From JACKFB01 sp041389525 (GTDB taxonomy: Bacteria > Myxococcota_A > UBA9042 > PHBI01 > JACKFB01): a DNA stretch of 57,704 nt. The notes beneath the pieces are model-generated. The model was not told the DNA's origin, searched no databases, and worked only from the letters and a program-made list of their open reading frames with translations. Made by a program: the position numbers and the translations under genes. Below are positions 50,974-57,704 of this stretch, piece by piece. The stretch covers positions 1 to 57,704 of the forward strand of contig JAWKRR010000050.1 of the NCBI GenBank assembly GCA_041389525.1. The letters run 5' to 3'. Position 1 is the stretch's first letter, and the number at the start of each line of letters is the position of its first letter.

Positions 50974-51132
50974 CGCGCGCTCTCCAAAGCGAAGGGGCCA
51001 CGAGCATATGCCTTGGCGCGCGCGGACCCAAGCGGCGCGGCATCATGGCCGTCGGGGGCTCCCCGGTGCGCGTGACGGGCGCACGAGGCCCAGGTACTCT
51101 CAGCCCATGAATCGTACAGACAAGGCCATGGC
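50974..51132. promoter_or_regulatory. Divergent region between the two ureide operons
   Basis: 159 bases between the start of the DUF4071-type gene and the acidic hypothetical gene. Both operons must begin here. I recognised no operator; a CATATG at 51005-51010 and a GGGCTCCCCGGTG-type run are not convincing. Confidence 0.4.
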
Positions 51133-51807
51133 GTGAGCGACGGGACCCCCGAGCGATTGCGCGTCGAGCGCGTGGACGCCGAAGGGCTGGCGCGAATGCT
51201 CGAACATCTGGCGCCGACGCCGCTCTGGGAGCGGCTCTGCGCGGCCTACGGGGTGGCCAGCGACGGCGGCGCCATCCCGCCCGAGGCGCTGCCGCGCACC
51301 GAGCTGGTCGGGATCCTCAAGGCGCTCTTCAGCGAGCTGCCGCAGCACGTCGAGTTCGTCGGGGAGGCCGAGCTGGCCCACGTGGCGCGCGGGGACAACC
51401 CGGCGCTGGTGATGGCGGCGCTCTGCGATGCGATGGGGCTGGGCGGCGAGGACCTGGTCGAGGACATCACCGACGAGCTCGAGCTCGACGAGGACGACGG
51501 CGACGAGGTCCCCGATGACACAGACGACGGGGCCGACGACGAGGGCGGCGAGGCTCGTGGCGGCCGGCCCGTGTTCAGGTTCCGCTCGGTCTACCTGGCC
51601 GAACGCGGCACGGATCACTTCACGTTTCGGCTGATGGGCTCGGTGAACGGCGAAGACCGAAAGCTGATGGTCACGATTCGCAAGGACCGGCCGGTGCGCT
51701 CGCAGATCGCGCACGCCGAGGGCCTGCACAGCCTCCAGATCGTCCCCGCCGGGCGGCTGCAACAAGCGGTGGATATGGAAATGTCGAGGAAGCGCCGTGG
51801 AAAGTAG
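51133..51807 (+). CDS. Acidic hypothetical protein
   Basis: 224 residues, not recognised. An N-terminal helical part (~1-110) is followed by a highly acidic stretch (~115-140: ELELDEDDGDEVPDDTDD) and a basic beta-rich C-terminus (~145-224) with FRFRSVYLAERG and RKLMVTIRKDRPVRS. Start is GTG at 51133; the ATG at 51128 leads straight into TGA. It overlaps the allantoate amidohydrolase start by 11 bases, so the two are coupled. Likely cytosolic. Acidic central segments suggest protein or cation binding, but this is a guess. Confidence 0.7.
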   Translation: MSDGTPERLRVERVDAEGLARMLEHLAPTPLWERLCAAYGVASDGGAIPPEALPRTELVGILKALFSELPQHVEFVGEAELAHVARGDNPALVMAALCDAMGLGGEDLVEDITDELELDEDDGDEVPDDTDDGADDEGGEARGGRPVFRFRSVYLAERGTDHFTFRLMGSVNGEDRKLMVTIRKDRPVRSQIAHAEGLHSLQIVPAGRLQQAVDMEMSRKRRGK

Positions 51808-53023
51808 GTCGACCACCCTGGGCCACGCCGCCGTCGAGCGATGCCGCGTCCTGGCCGGCTGCACCGACGAAGAGGGGATGATCCGGCGCGCCTGCCTGGG
51901 CCCGGCGATGAAGCGGGTGCACATCCTGGTCGCCGGGTGGATGGAGGCCGCGGGCATGAGCGTCCGCGTCGACGCTGTCGGCAACCTCATCGGGCGCGTC
52001 GGCGACCCGGCCGTCCCAGCCCTGGCCATCGGCTCGCACCTGGACACCGTGCGCGACGCCGGTGCCTACGACGGCATCCTCGGCGTAATGCTGGGGATCG
52101 CGCTGGTCGAGCATTTCCGCGACAGCGGCGTCCCGCTGCCCGTGCCCATCGAGGTCATCGGGTTCACCGGCGAGGAGGCGGCGCGCTTTCCGCTGCCCTA
52201 CATGGGTAGCTTGGCGATGGCCGGCGCGCTGCCCGAGGGCGCCCTGGCGCTCTGCGACCCGCTGGGGACCTCGCTCGAGCAGGCGATCACCGACTTCGGC
52301 GGCCACCCGGAGCAGGCCCACGCGGGGGCCTGGACGGCGGCCACGCGCCCGCGGGCCTACCTCGAGCTGCACATCGAGCAGGGCCCGCTCTTGGAGAGCC
52401 GCGGCCTGCCTCTGGGCGTGGTCAGCGGGCTGGCGGGCCAGCGCTGGCTGCGCTTCACCTTCGAAGGGCGCGCCGGCCACGCCGGGACCACGCCCATGGG
52501 CCTGCGCCTCGACTGCGCGCCCGCGGCCGCCGAGCTCGTCCTGGTCGCCGAGTCCATGGCGCGCAACACCGACGGCCTCGTCGCCACCACCGGCGAGGTG
52601 CGCACCAGCCCCGGCGCCGTCAACGTCATCGCCGGCCGCGCCACCGTCTCGCTGGACGTCCGCCACGGCGACGCCCTGACCCTGCAGACCGCCCGCGACG
52701 CGCTGGTGGCCGAGGCCCGCGGCATCGCGACCCGTCGCGGCCTCACCCTCACGGTCGACCCCCTCACGGCGACCGAGCCCTGCCCTTGCGACCCCGCGCT
52801 GCGCGAGAAGCTCGCCGCCGCCGTCGCGGCCACGGGCGTCGACCCGACCGAGCTGATGAGCGGCGCCGGCCACGACGCCCGCGTGATGGCCCAGGTCGCC
52901 CCCTCCTGCATGCTCTTCATCCGCTCGCCCGGCGGCCTCAGCCACCACCCCGAGGAGGACGTCGACCCCGACGACGCCGCCTTGGCGCTCGAGGCCGCGG
53001 TCCACTTCGTCAAAAATCTCTAG
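51797..53023 (+). CDS. Allantoate amidohydrolase (M20 family)
   Basis: 408 residues of the M20 hydantoinase/carbamoylase family. Binuclear metal ligands are in place: GSHLDTVRDAGAYDG (His and bridging Asp), VIGFTGEEAARF (Glu pair), LELHIEQGPLLE (His) and SHHPEEDVDP (His near the C-terminus). SGAGHDARVMAQ is the C-terminal domain signature. Context next to allantoinase and ureidoglycine aminohydrolase argues for allantoate as substrate over N-carbamoyl amino acids, giving (S)-ureidoglycine, CO2 and ammonia. The GTG start has GAGGA upstream and overlaps the acidic gene. Confidence 0.9.
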   Translation: MESRSTTLGHAAVERCRVLAGCTDEEGMIRRACLGPAMKRVHILVAGWMEAAGMSVRVDAVGNLIGRVGDPAVPALAIGSHLDTVRDAGAYDGILGVMLGIALVEHFRDSGVPLPVPIEVIGFTGEEAARFPLPYMGSLAMAGALPEGALALCDPLGTSLEQAITDFGGHPEQAHAGAWTAATRPRAYLELHIEQGPLLESRGLPLGVVSGLAGQRWLRFTFEGRAGHAGTTPMGLRLDCAPAAAELVLVAESMARNTDGLVATTGEVRTSPGAVNVIAGRATVSLDVRHGDALTLQTARDALVAEARGIATRRGLTLTVDPLTATEPCPCDPALREKLAAAVAATGVDPTELMSGAGHDARVMAQVAPSCMLFIRSPGGLSHHPEEDVDPDDAALALEAAVHFVKNL

Positions 53024-53050
53024 ACAGCTCCTGATCATTCTGAGGTCTCC

Positions 53051-53800
53051 ATGTCCCTTTCCGGCCTGACCCGCAGCCGCGTCCAGCGTGACCACGCCCT
53101 GCTGGCCCCCGAGAGCCACGTCCCCTGCACGCTGCCCGGCTGGCACGAGGCGACGCTCACCATCCTCATCTCGCCCCGCATCGGCGCCGGCTTCACCCAG
53201 TACCTCGTCGACGTCCAGCCCGGCGGCCGCGCGGCGCCGGCCCAGCCCGGCATCCAGCGCTTCATCTACGTGCTCGAGGGCGAGCTCGCCGCCGACCTGG
53301 GCGACGGCCCCTCCTCCATCGGCGCTGGCGCCTACATCTACGTCCCGGCCGACCACCCGCTCAGCCTCAGCGCCGCCGCCACCTCGCGCCTGCTGGTCTT
53401 CGAGAAGCCCTTCGTCCCCTCAGGCGGCCGCGCGCCGAAGGCCATCCTGGCCCACGAGCGCGACATCATCGCCGAGGCCTTCCTGGGCGACCCGACCGCC
53501 ATGCTGAAGACCTTCCTGCCCACCGACGCCTCCTACGACATGGCGATCAACCACTTCACCTTCGAGCCCGGCGCCAGCCTGCCGATGGTCGAGGTCCACG
53601 TCATGGAGCACGGCCTCACCATCCTCAGCGGCGAGGGCGTCTACCGCCTCGGCGACTCCTGGTACCCCGTGCAAAAGGGCGACTCCATCTGGATGGCGCC
53701 GTACCTGCCGCAGTGGTTCTGCGCCATCGGCAAGACCACCACCAGCTACATCTATTACAAGGACATGAACCGAGACGTGTACGCGCCCGGCCAGCGCTGA
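53051..53800 (+). CDS. (S)-ureidoglycine aminohydrolase (bicupin)
   Basis: 249 residues with two cupin domains: HEATLTILISPRIGAGFTQY with QRFIYVLEGELAADLGDG (N-terminal cupin), and INHFTFEPGASLPMVEVHVM with HGLTILSGEGVYRLG (C-terminal, metal-binding Glu/His: EVHVMEH). The WFCAIGKTTTSYIYYKDMNR tail is characteristic of UGHY (AllE/YlbA). It releases ammonia from (S)-ureidoglycine to give (S)-ureidoglycolate. GAGGT precedes the ATG. It follows allantoate amidohydrolase by 27 bases in the same operon, and its product is the substrate of an enzyme not in the window. Confidence 0.92.
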   Translation: MSLSGLTRSRVQRDHALLAPESHVPCTLPGWHEATLTILISPRIGAGFTQYLVDVQPGGRAAPAQPGIQRFIYVLEGELAADLGDGPSSIGAGAYIYVPADHPLSLSAAATSRLLVFEKPFVPSGGRAPKAILAHERDIIAEAFLGDPTAMLKTFLPTDASYDMAINHFTFEPGASLPMVEVHVMEHGLTILSGEGVYRLGDSWYPVQKGDSIWMAPYLPQWFCAIGKTTTSYIYYKDMNRDVYAPGQR

Positions 53801-53803
53801 GCG

Positions 53804-55483
53804 ATGACCCTGACCTCCCGAATCGCCCGCTCTCTCCTGGTGATTTGCGCGGCGCTCACCCTCTCCGCGCCGCCCGTCCACGCCGCGGCCATCGACCCCG
53901 CCGTCGTCACCCAGCGCCCGCGCCTCATCGTCACGATCGTCATCGACCAGCTCCGCGCGGACTACCTCACCCGGTTCCACGGCCGCTTCGTCCCGGCGAC
54001 CCAAAAGTCCGGCGCCCCGGGCGGCTTTCGCTGGCTCGAGGCCCACGGCGCCTGGTACCCGCAGGCCCAGCACCGCGTGATGAACGCCCTGACCGCCCCC
54101 GGCCACGCGACGATCCTCACCGGCGCCTACCCGGCCCGCACAGGCATCGTGCTGAACCAGTGGTACCAGGGGCCAAAGCGCGCGATGTCCTACTGCGTGG
54201 GCGACGACGGCTACGCGCTGGTCGGGACGCGGCCGCCCGGAAAGCCTCGCGGCACCGCGCCGACGGCGCTCCTGGGCAACACCCTGGGCGACGTGCTCAA
54301 GCTGGCCCACCCCAAAGCGAAGGTCGCCTCCATCGCGCTGAAAGACCGAGCGGCGATCCTGCTGGGCGGCTTCAGCTCCGACGCGACCCTGTGGTTCGAT
54401 CCCGACACCTTTCAGTGGGTCTCGTCCACCTTCTACGAGCCCGACGGCCGCCTGCCGTCCTGGGCCGACGAGGTCAACAACCGCCTGGAGGCGCGAAAGG
54501 GCCAGCCCTACGTCTGGGAGGCCAAGGGCCCGGGCAGCGGGGCCTCATCCGACGGCGAGGTGGCGGGCTTTCGGCGCGAGACCGTCGTCGGCCAGATCGA
54601 GTCGGGAGCCGCCCCCCTGGGCGTCGAGGCCACCGTCGACGCGGCCATCGCGGCGGTGGACGGGCTGGATCTCGGGCGATCCGACGAGACGGACCTGCTG
54701 GCGGTGAGCTTCTCGCCCCTGGACTTCCTGGGCCACGAGCTGGGCCCGACCTCGCGCGAGGCCGAGGAGCTCTTCGTCACGCACGACCTGGCCATCGCCA
54801 AGCTGCTGGCCCACCTGGCGGCCCGCCTGCCCGGCGGCCTCGACGGCGTGGTGGTCGCGCTGACCGGCGACCACGGGGCCCCGCCCCTGCCCTCGCGCCT
54901 CCAAGCCCTGCGAATCCCGACCGTCGCGCTCAGCGACCGCGCGCTGATGGAGGGCATGGACGGCGAGCTGACCAAGCACCTCGGCGCGCTGACCAACGGC
55001 TCGTGGGTGGTCTACGCCGACAAGCTGCACTTCTATTTTGATCAGGCGGCGATTGAGAAAAAGATGGCCGACCCCGCCGAGGTACGCCGGCTCGCCGCGG
55101 CCTGGCTCGAGGCCCAGCCCGGGATCTCGATGGCCTTCACCCTCGACGACTACCGCGCCAGCCGCCTGCCCCCAGGCCTGCTCGGCGAGGGCATCGCCAA
55201 CTCGTACCACCCGGGCCGCAGCGGCGAGGTCGTCGCCATCCCGGTGGCCTACGCGGCGACGGCCACCGAGCCCGTCATCCACATGACCGGCTACAGCTAC
55301 GACCGCACGGTGCCGCTGATGCTGGCCGGCCGCGCCGTGGTGCCCGGCGTCTACGCGGACCCGGCCGAGGTCGTCGACCTCGCCCCGACCTTGGCGTTCT
55401 TGGCCGGCGTCGTCCCGCCCGCGCTCTCCCAAGGCCGCGTGCTTGGCGAGATCTTCCGGGCGCCCGGTTCCAAGCCCAAATGA
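53804..55483 (+). CDS. PafA-type alkaline phosphatase
   Basis: 559 residues of the alkaline phosphatase superfamily, exported by an N-terminal signal (SLLVICAALTLSAPPVHAAA). Metal site and nucleophile: IVIDQLRADYL, NALTAPGHATILTG with nucleophile Thr97, SFSPLDFLGHELGPTSRE, ALTGDHGAPPLPSRL and GEGIANSYHPGRSGEVV. Monoesterase determinants known from PafA are visible: Asn118 (TGIVLNQWY) and Lys180/Arg182 in IALKDRAAI. This supports a phosphate-monoesterase in the periplasm. It begins 3 bases after the UGHY stop, so may be cotranscribed, although a role in ureide use is not obvious. Confidence 0.92.
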   Translation: MTLTSRIARSLLVICAALTLSAPPVHAAAIDPAVVTQRPRLIVTIVIDQLRADYLTRFHGRFVPATQKSGAPGGFRWLEAHGAWYPQAQHRVMNALTAPGHATILTGAYPARTGIVLNQWYQGPKRAMSYCVGDDGYALVGTRPPGKPRGTAPTALLGNTLGDVLKLAHPKAKVASIALKDRAAILLGGFSSDATLWFDPDTFQWVSSTFYEPDGRLPSWADEVNNRLEARKGQPYVWEAKGPGSGASSDGEVAGFRRETVVGQIESGAAPLGVEATVDAAIAAVDGLDLGRSDETDLLAVSFSPLDFLGHELGPTSREAEELFVTHDLAIAKLLAHLAARLPGGLDGVVVALTGDHGAPPLPSRLQALRIPTVALSDRALMEGMDGELTKHLGALTNGSWVVYADKLHFYFDQAAIEKKMADPAEVRRLAAAWLEAQPGISMAFTLDDYRASRLPPGLLGEGIANSYHPGRSGEVVAIPVAYAATATEPVIHMTGYSYDRTVPLMLAGRAVVPGVYADPAEVVDLAPTLAFLAGVVPPALSQGRVLGEIFRAPGSKPK

Positions 55484-55544
55484 AACGCGTTCCACAAGGG
55501 GGTCTCGCCGCGTATTATGGGCGTTCGCCACTGCGGGAGGCCCG

Positions 55545-55970
55545 ATGAACGCCAGGACCACCAACCCCAATCTGCTCTTCCACCGGGTCTACGACGACGG
55601 GGAGGTCCGCATCGAGGTCGGCATCGATCCTGGCTACAACACGACGGCGGTCCTGGCCGGCCGCGGCACCGTGAAGGGCGCCAAGGCGCTGTGCGACATC
55701 CTCGACGACGCCGCGAACAAGCTCGGCCGACACAACCGAACTCGCTCGCTGGTCAGCTTGGAAAAGCTCCACGACTCGCCGATTCGCGGTCAGCTGATCC
55801 TGGGCAAGTGGCTCTTCCAGAACCGCTCGCTGGTGGACGCCATCGCGGTATACGGCGGCAAGCCCTGGGAGATGAAGCTGGCCCGCGCGGCCATGCAAAT
55901 AGCCCAGGTCAGCAACGCCGGGTTCTTCCAGACCGAAGCCGAGGCCAAACGCTTCCTGGGGCGCGAGTAG
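55545..55970 (+). CDS. SpoIIAA-like (STAS-like) small protein
   Basis: 141 residues. The ATG at 55545 (NARTTNPNLLFHRVYDDGEV) has GGGAGG upstream; the frame runs back into the phosphatase end. The pattern of alternating strands and helices, AKALCDILDDAANKLGR, LHDSPIRGQLILGKWLFQN and the C-terminal AQVSNAGFFQTEAEAKRFLG resemble SpoIIAA-like proteins of myxobacteria, which often end with an AEA(R/K)RFL motif. The phosphorylatable Ser of true anti-sigma antagonists is not evident. Function unknown. Confidence 0.7.
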   Translation: MNARTTNPNLLFHRVYDDGEVRIEVGIDPGYNTTAVLAGRGTVKGAKALCDILDDAANKLGRHNRTRSLVSLEKLHDSPIRGQLILGKWLFQNRSLVDAIAVYGGKPWEMKLARAAMQIAQVSNAGFFQTEAEAKRFLGRE

Positions 55971-56036
55971 CTAGGTGTTCCCGGCCCGATGCGCCTTCGG
56001 CGCTCGGGAGACGTAGCGCGCGGGGTTGAGAGCTTT

Positions 56037-56174
56037 ATGGAATTGAAAGCTTTTAACCACGGAGACACGGAGTTCACGGAGGGAGCACGGAGAGGGTTTT
56101 CTTAGCGCCCGGCTCCGTGCCGTCTCCGTGTCTCCGTGTCTCCGTGTCTCCGTGGTAAGTATGTGTAATTCCAT
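56037..56174. repeat. 138-bp palindromic element with CACGGAGA units
   Basis: Outer arms ATGGAATT (56037-56044) and AATTCCAT (56167-56174) enclose inner arms ACCACGGAGACACGGAG (56056-56072) and CTCCGTGTCTCCGTGGT (56140-56156), perfect inverted repeats. The right arm includes four tandem TCTCCGTG (56123-56154). The element fills the gap between the SpoIIAA-like and aldehyde dehydrogenase genes and can form one long hairpin. It resembles widespread ACCACGGAGACACGGAG-type repeats I recall from other genomes; no transposase is nearby. Confidence 0.85.
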
Positions 56175-56242
56175 CCCCCTCGCGCGGAACGCCAGCCCCG
56201 GAACACTCCCCGAAGCAGGCCAGCCCGAGATCGGCCGCTCCC

Positions 56243-57703
56243 CTACTTCATCAGGCGCTTGAGCGGCGTGCCCCACATGATGCGGAGGGCCTTCTGCATG
56301 CCCTCCAGCTTGTCGCGGGTGTAGGGGTACCAGATCTGCTCGGCCTTCAGCCCGAAGCGGTCGGTGATGATGGGCTGGGCGTGGCAGTAAGCGCGCAGGC
56401 CCTCGGGGCCGTTCACCGAGCCCACGCCTGAGGTCTTGCGGCCGCCGAAGGGCACCTCGAGGGCGCCGTAGGTCACCGAGGCGTCGTTGATGCAGACGCT
56501 GCCGGTCTCCATGCGGCGACCGATGCGCTCGGCGCGGGCCTTGTCGCGGCTCCAGATGTTGGCGCCCAGGCCGTAGGTGGTGTCGTTGGCGAAGCGGACG
56601 GCCTCTTCCTCGTTGGCGCAGCGGATGATGGGTAGCAGCGGTCCGAAGGTCTCTTCGCGGATGACGTCCATGTCGTGGGTGACGTCCACGAGGACCGTCG
56701 GCTCGTAGAAGTAGGGGCCCAGCGCCTCGTTGCGCTTGCCGCCGCAGAGGATGCGGGCGCCCTTCTTCACGGCGTCGGCGACGTGGCGCTCGACGGTCTC
56801 GATCTGGGGGGCCGAGATGAAGGGGCCGATGTCGAAGTCGCCCTCGGTGCCGAGCTTGAGCGCGCGGGTCTTCTCGAGGACCAGGTCGGTGAAGCGGTCG
56901 GCGACGGACTCGACGACGTAGACGCGCTCGGTGGAGCTGCAGTACTGGCCGGCGTTCATGAAGGCGCCGAAGACCGCGCCGCCGGCGGCCCGCTCGATGT
57001 CGGCGTCCGCGCAGACCAGCATGGGGTCTTTGCCGCCGAGCTCGAGGGTGCAGGGGATGAGGTTGTGGCCGCACGCCGCGCCGACCTTGCGGCCGGTGGC
57101 GACGCTGCCGGTGAACGAGATCTTGTCGACGCCGGAGTTGCACAGGGCCGCGCCGGTCTCGCCGTCGCCCAGCAGGACCTGGACGAGGTACTCGGGGAAC
57201 TCGGCCTCGCGAAAGAGGTCCTCGACCAGCTGGCCGGAGAAGGGCGTGACCTCGGAGGGCTTGATGATGACCGAGTTGCCGGCCATCACGGCCTGAATCG
57301 TCGGGTTCAGCGCCATGACGAAGGGGCCGTTCCAGGGCGTGATGACGCCGACCACGCCCAGGGGCCGGTAGACGATCTTGGCCTTCTTCATGCGCAGCAG
57401 GTGCAGGCCGACGCTCTGATCGGCGAGGAGCTGCGGGCCTTTGCGCGCGTAGTAGTTCACCGCGTCGCAGGACGCGAAGATCTCCATGAAGAAGGTCTCC
57501 ATGCGCGAGCGGCCGGTCTCGCCCATGACGCGGTCGACGATGGCGTCCTGGCGGTCGAGGATGACCTGGAGGAGGCGGTCGAGCAGGGCGGCGCGGTCTT
57601 TGAGCGAGGTCAGGGCCCAGCGGCGCTGGACGTCGCGGGCGCGGGTCAGGGCCTCGGCGACGTCGTCCGCGGTCGCGACATCAAACTCGCCGACGGACGC
57701 GAG
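56243..57703 (-). CDS. Aldehyde dehydrogenase (N-terminus cut by window edge)
   Basis: At least 486 residues in frame to the right edge; the conserved reading starts before 57526, where an internal ATG lies, and upstream codons read as ALDH sequence (RARDVQRRWALTSLKDRAAL), so the true start is off-window. Key motifs: PWNGPFVMALNPTIQAVMAG, SFTGSVATGRKVG, LELGGKDPMLV with catalytic Glu, GQYCSSTERVYV with catalytic Cys and EETFGPLLPIIR. It oxidises an aldehyde to an acid with NAD(P)+. The C-terminus ends WGTPLKRLMK. Substrate is not determined. It reads toward the palindromic repeat. Confidence 0.93.
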   Translation of the reverse strand, partial: LASVGEFDVATADDVAEALTRARDVQRRWALTSLKDRAALLDRLLQVILDRQDAIVDRVMGETGRSRMETFFMEIFASCDAVNYYARKGPQLLADQSVGLHLLRMKKAKIVYRPLGVVGVITPWNGPFVMALNPTIQAVMAGNSVIIKPSEVTPFSGQLVEDLFREAEFPEYLVQVLLGDGETGAALCNSGVDKISFTGSVATGRKVGAACGHNLIPCTLELGGKDPMLVCADADIERAAGGAVFGAFMNAGQYCSSTERVYVVESVADRFTDLVLEKTRALKLGTEGDFDIGPFISAPQIETVERHVADAVKKGARILCGGKRNEALGPYFYEPTVLVDVTHDMDVIREETFGPLLPIIRCANEEEAVRFANDTTYGLGANIWSRDKARAERIGRRMETGSVCINDASVTYGALEVPFGGRKTSGVGSVNGPEGLRAYCHAQPIITDRFGLKAEQIWYPYTRDKLEGMQKALRIMWGTPLKRLMK

Positions 57704-57704
57704 G

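Overview
The window is very GC-rich, gene-dense chromosomal DNA. Many start codons overlap the preceding stop, and GTG or TTG starts are common. Nine secreted lipoproteins, most with Asp/Ala-rich linkers behind the lipobox cysteine, plus dickkopf-like Cys-rich repeats and pre-peptidase-C-like domains, point to a Myxococcota-type (former Deltaproteobacteria) predatory or saprophytic bacterium. This is inference from protein style; no rRNA or tRNA gene was seen.

Layout. 1-5.2 kb: end of a tyrosine-degradation pair (fumarylacetoacetate hydrolase, maleylacetoacetate isomerase) overlapping a HAD 5'-nucleotidase, then purA and purT. 5.2-29.3 kb: a cell-surface island of lipoproteins (Ig-like repeat protein, CE15 esterase, PHP phosphoesterase, IgGFc-binding-like protein, propeller-like protein, ZU5-like protein, a giant Cys-rich PLC-like protein with an apparent frameshift, a PPC-repeat protein). 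Interspersed are a flavin-reductase/membrane fusion, a LysR/oxidoreductase pair and panD. Four copies of a 30-bp repeat lie between genes of this island. 29.4-36.5 kb: dinB, divergent from an overlapping pair of large helicases (SNF2 with SWIM-like fingers; UPF1-like SF1). 36.5-41 kb: TetR/JmjC-like divergent pair, an L,D-transpeptidase lipoprotein and a membrane-anchored TIR protein.

41-53.8 kb: purine breakdown. xdhA-xdhB make urate. Two divergent operons then continue: minus strand, a deoxyribosyltransferase-like/TRAF-binding protein, a dienelactone-hydrolase-like protein, an allantoinase-OHCU decarboxylase fusion and HIU hydrolase; plus strand, an acidic hypothetical, allantoate amidohydrolase and ureidoglycine aminohydrolase. 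Urate oxidase is not in the window. An arsR-arsM arsenic-methylation operon with two matching operator-like sites sits inside this region, beside an unknown ORF. 53.8-57.7 kb: a PafA-type phosphatase, an SpoIIAA-like protein, a 138-bp palindromic repeat and a truncated aldehyde dehydrogenase.

Most unusual items: the allB-uraD fusion in an operon headed by an immune/stress-type protein, the dispersed 30-bp repeat, the coupled helicases beside dinB, the TIR protein, and the frameshifted Cys-rich PLC-like lipoprotein. No CRISPR array, prophage or complete insertion sequence was seen.
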